From: an uncultured Desulfarculaceae bacterium
Lineage (GTDB): Bacteria > Desulfobacterota > Desulfarculia > Desulfarculales > Desulfarculaceae
Assembly (NCBI GenBank): GCA_937908275.1
Contig: CALERA010000350.1
Span: forward strand, 1-8,008
Direction of reading: 5' to 3'
DNA length: 8,008 nucleotides
Made by a program: the position numbers and the translations under genes. How positions within the stretch are numbered: position 1 is the stretch's first letter; each line of letters starts with the position of its first letter. This document shows positions 5,743-8,008 of this stretch, piece by piece. The notes beneath the pieces were generated by a model. That model worked only from the letters and a program-made list of their open reading frames with translations, did not search any database and was not told where the DNA came from.

Positions 5743-8008
5743 CTAATTGCCTACCTGGGCCAAGCGCGGCGCCATGTCCAGATCCGCTTGCAGGCGTTGG
5801 GCCATGCTGGACCAGGGATCGACCTTCAGCTTGGCCAACTGGTCCAGCACCTTCAGCACCTCCTCGGAATCGCCGGCCAGGCGCGCGGCCTGGACCAGCT
5901 CGTAGAGGGCCTGGGCCTTTTGCGCCTCCGTGGCGGAGAGCACCGCGGCCTTGCGGAAATATCCCTGTGCTTCCGGGTGCATCTCCGCCTGGCGGGCCAC
6001 CGCCCCGCTGTCCATGGCCAGCAGGTAGCGGTCCTGGCCGGCCACCTTGCCGGGATCCTTGTCCAGGAGCCTGTCGGCCTGGTCCAGGGCGGCCAGGGCC
6101 GGGGCCAGGCGTCCCAGGTTCCACAATGAGCGGCCATAGGCCGCGTAGTCCGCCGCCCCGGCCGGGGGATCGCCCGGGGTCTTGATGAGCTGCTCCAGGG
6201 TGGTCACCGCCGGCAGCCACTGCTTTTTCATGGCCAGGGCCTGGCCCAAAAGCGACCAGGCCCGGCGCAGGTCCGCCCCCTGCAGGGCCTTGAGCTCCTG
6301 GGGGGCCAGGCCGTCGATCACCCCCTGATAGTCGCCCTCGATCATCAGGTTGCGGGCCATGTCCACCGCCAGCGTCGGCTCGTTCAGCCCCCGGCTGATC
6401 AGCACCCGGTAGGTGCGGGCGGCGCGGTCGCTCTGGCCGGTCTTCTCGTAGGCCCAGGCCAGGAGCTTCAGGATGTCGCTGCCGTTGGGCCGCTGGAGGT
6501 AGGGCCGGTGGCGCAGGTAGGCGTTCATCAGCTCCATGGGCTTGTCCGCCTGGCGCAGGTTGTCCAGCAGGCCCAGGGAGGCCAGGTTCAGGGTGTAGTC
6601 CACCTCGCGCTTGAAGGGGGTGCGGGGGTGGTCCTGCAGGAGCTTCTCCAGGGCGGCGATGCTCTTGTCGTGCTGGCCGACCTTGTAGAAATAGACCCCC
6701 AGCTTGAGCTGGGCCAGTTGGCCCACCGCCCGGTTGGGATACTTCTCGGCCAGCTCCTGGTAGGTGTTCAGGGCGTCGTTGGTGGCCTTGACCTGGAAGA
6801 TGTCCCAGGGGTGCTGGCTGTCCTTTTCCGGGGACTCGGCCAGGCGGATGCGGGAGACCAGGGCCCCGTCGCTCTCGGGGTAGAGGTTCACCACCTGCTT
6901 GAAGACGTCCTGGGCGGTCTTGAACTCGCCCTCGTACTGGTAGGTGTCGCCCACCCGGGCCAGGATGATGTCGTTGTCGCGGATGTCCGGCTTCAGGTTC
7001 AGCACCCAGAGGAAGCTGGCCCGGGCCTCCTTGTACTTGCGCAGTTGGAACTGGGCCTCGCCCAGGTGGTAGAGGATCTCGGGCTCCTCCAGGTAGAGGC
7101 GCGGGTTGCGGGCCAGCATCTGCTCCAGGAGCGCGGCGGCGCGGTCATAGGCCGACAGCCCGAAGTAGGCCTGGACCATGCCCCACTCGGCGTCCTTGCG
7201 GAAGCGGCTGTCGGGATAGGTCTCGACGATGCGCCGGTATTCCTCCAGGGCCCGGTTGTAGTCCTGCTCGGAGAGGAAGGTCTGCCCCCGCTCCACCATG
7301 GCCAGACTGGCGTACTGGCTCTTGGGGTGGTCCTGGATCACCAGGTCGTAATAGCCCTGGGCGCGGAAGGGCTCGCCGTACAGGGCGCTGGCCTTGCCCA
7401 TCATCAGCAAGGCCCAGGGCGCCTGGTCCGAATCCGGGAAGCGGTCCAGGGCGTACTGGTATTTCTCCATCAGGTCCCAGAAGACCGGCGCGATCTTGCG
7501 CTCGTTGAGGTTCATGAAGGCGTCGGCCCGGCGATAGGCGGCCTCGGCCGCCAGGCGGTGGTCGGGGAAGCGCATCAGGAACTGATCGAAGCCGGTGTAG
7601 GCGTCGGTGTAGCGCCGGGTGTCGAAGTCCAGCTTGGCCCGGGCGAACAGGGCCTGGGCGTCGCCGTCCATCACCCCGCCGGGTCCCAGGGGTCCGCCCT
7701 GGGGCGGACGCTCGCCCACCCGCTCCACCCCGCGCTGGGGCGCGGGCGGGGCCTGGATCAGGCCCTGCTCCTCGGGCATGGGCTGGGCCACCCGCTCCCG
7801 GTTCTCATTCTTGCGCCGCAGTTGGGCGATGGTCTCCTCGGTGCTGGGCGGGGCCTGGCCCAGGTCCGGGTCCAGCGCGGGAGGCAGCGCGCGGGGACGG
7901 GCGGTGGGGCTGGGCGGCGGCAGGGGCGGAATCGCCCCCCGGGCCAGGGCGGGGTTGCTCTCCATCACCCGGCCGGGGGCCACCAGGTCGGGCTGGGGCA
8001 GCTCGGCC
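5743..8008 (-). CDS. Large TPR-repeat protein, 5' end outside window
   Basis: 754 residues are visible; the frame is open through the right edge, so the true start and any signal peptide are not seen. A GTG at 7983 could in principle start it but is preceded by eight further in-frame codons and has no clear ribosome site. The first 110 or so residues are rich in Pro and Gly with a short charged stretch (STEETIAQLRRKNENRER), probably disordered. From about 7660 down to 5770 runs a solenoid of at least ten TPR-like helix pairs of the BamD/YbgF type, with signatures such as YNRALEEYRRIVETYPDS and HDKSIAALEKLLQDHP. Such proteins are scaffolds, often periplasmic or envelope-associated. No enzymatic motif is seen. 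It lies 55 nt upstream of the sigma-54 activator in the same orientation and may belong to the same motility or envelope function; this is inference. Confidence 0.88.
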   Translation of the reverse strand, partial: AELPQPDLVAPGRVMESNPALARGAIPPLPPPSPTARPRALPPALDPDLGQAPPSTEETIAQLRRKNENRERVAQPMPEEQGLIQAPPAPQRGVERVGERPPQGGPLGPGGVMDGDAQALFARAKLDFDTRRYTDAYTGFDQFLMRFPDHRLAAEAAYRRADAFMNLNERKIAPVFWDLMEKYQYALDRFPDSDQAPWALLMMGKASALYGEPFRAQGYYDLVIQDHPKSQYASLAMVERGQTFLSEQDYNRALEEYRRIVETYPDSRFRKDAEWGMVQAYFGLSAYDRAAALLEQMLARNPRLYLEEPEILYHLGEAQFQLRKYKEARASFLWVLNLKPDIRDNDIILARVGDTYQYEGEFKTAQDVFKQVVNLYPESDGALVSRIRLAESPEKDSQHPWDIFQVKATNDALNTYQELAEKYPNRAVGQLAQLKLGVYFYKVGQHDKSIAALEKLLQDHPRTPFKREVDYTLNLASLGLLDNLRQADKPMELMNAYLRHRPYLQRPNGSDILKLLAWAYEKTGQSDRAARTYRVLISRGLNEPTLAVDMARNLMIEGDYQGVIDGLAPQELKALQGADLRRAWSLLGQALAMKKQWLPAVTTLEQLIKTPGDPPAGAADYAAYGRSLWNLGRLAPALAALDQADRLLDKDPGKVAGQDRYLLAMDSGAVARQAEMHPEAQGYFRKAAVLSATEAQKAQALYELVQAARLAGDSEEVLKVLDQLAKLKVDPWSSMAQRLQADLDMAPRLAQVGN

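Overview
The window is GC-rich bacterial chromosome. Gene content and protein style (a FlbD/NtrC-type sigma-54 activator, BamD/YbgF-type TPR repeats, a NeuB-family synthase, stand-alone rlmN and def) fit a Desulfobacterota ('deltaproteobacterial') genome best. That placement is inference from protein character; no 16S or other marker lies in the window. Coding density is high, and the strong GC bias leaves long spurious open frames opposite every real gene.

Left part (1-1741): two divergent housekeeping genes. rlmN (23S rRNA/tRNA adenine C2 methyltransferase, minus strand, 3' end cut by the window edge) and def (peptide deformylase, plus strand) share a 129-bp promoter region. It holds a perfect TATAAT box for def and an extended -10 box for rlmN, the latter so close to the ATG that a leaderless transcript is possible. 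def ends in a GC hairpin with a short T run.

Middle (1742-2162): about 420 bp without a credible gene, visibly less GC-rich in its centre. It carries a roughly 116-bp imperfect inverted repeat built from GTCATTGCGAGG / CGAAGCAATCT units, a further partial unit, a perfect 11-bp-arm palindrome and smaller hairpins. It sits between two convergent transcription units.

Right part (2163-8008): a minus-strand gene series, probably one operon, read from right to left: a large TPR-repeat protein (5' end outside the window), an NtrC-family sigma-54 activator, a NeuB-family nonulosonic-acid synthase and a family 2 glycosyltransferase, with gaps of 55, 52 and 5 nt. The most notable point is that the activator's receiver domain has lost its phospho-acceptor aspartate (Ala58) and half of its acidic pair (Thr14), while the AAA+ and DNA-binding parts are intact. 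It is therefore probably not controlled by ordinary two-component phosphorylation. The C-terminal helix-turn-helix resembles FlbD/FlrC flagellar regulators, and NeuB plus a glycosyltransferase suggests sugar modification of flagellin or another surface structure. A working model is a phosphorylation-independent sigma-54 switch and a TPR scaffold co-expressed with a surface glycosylation step; this is inference.
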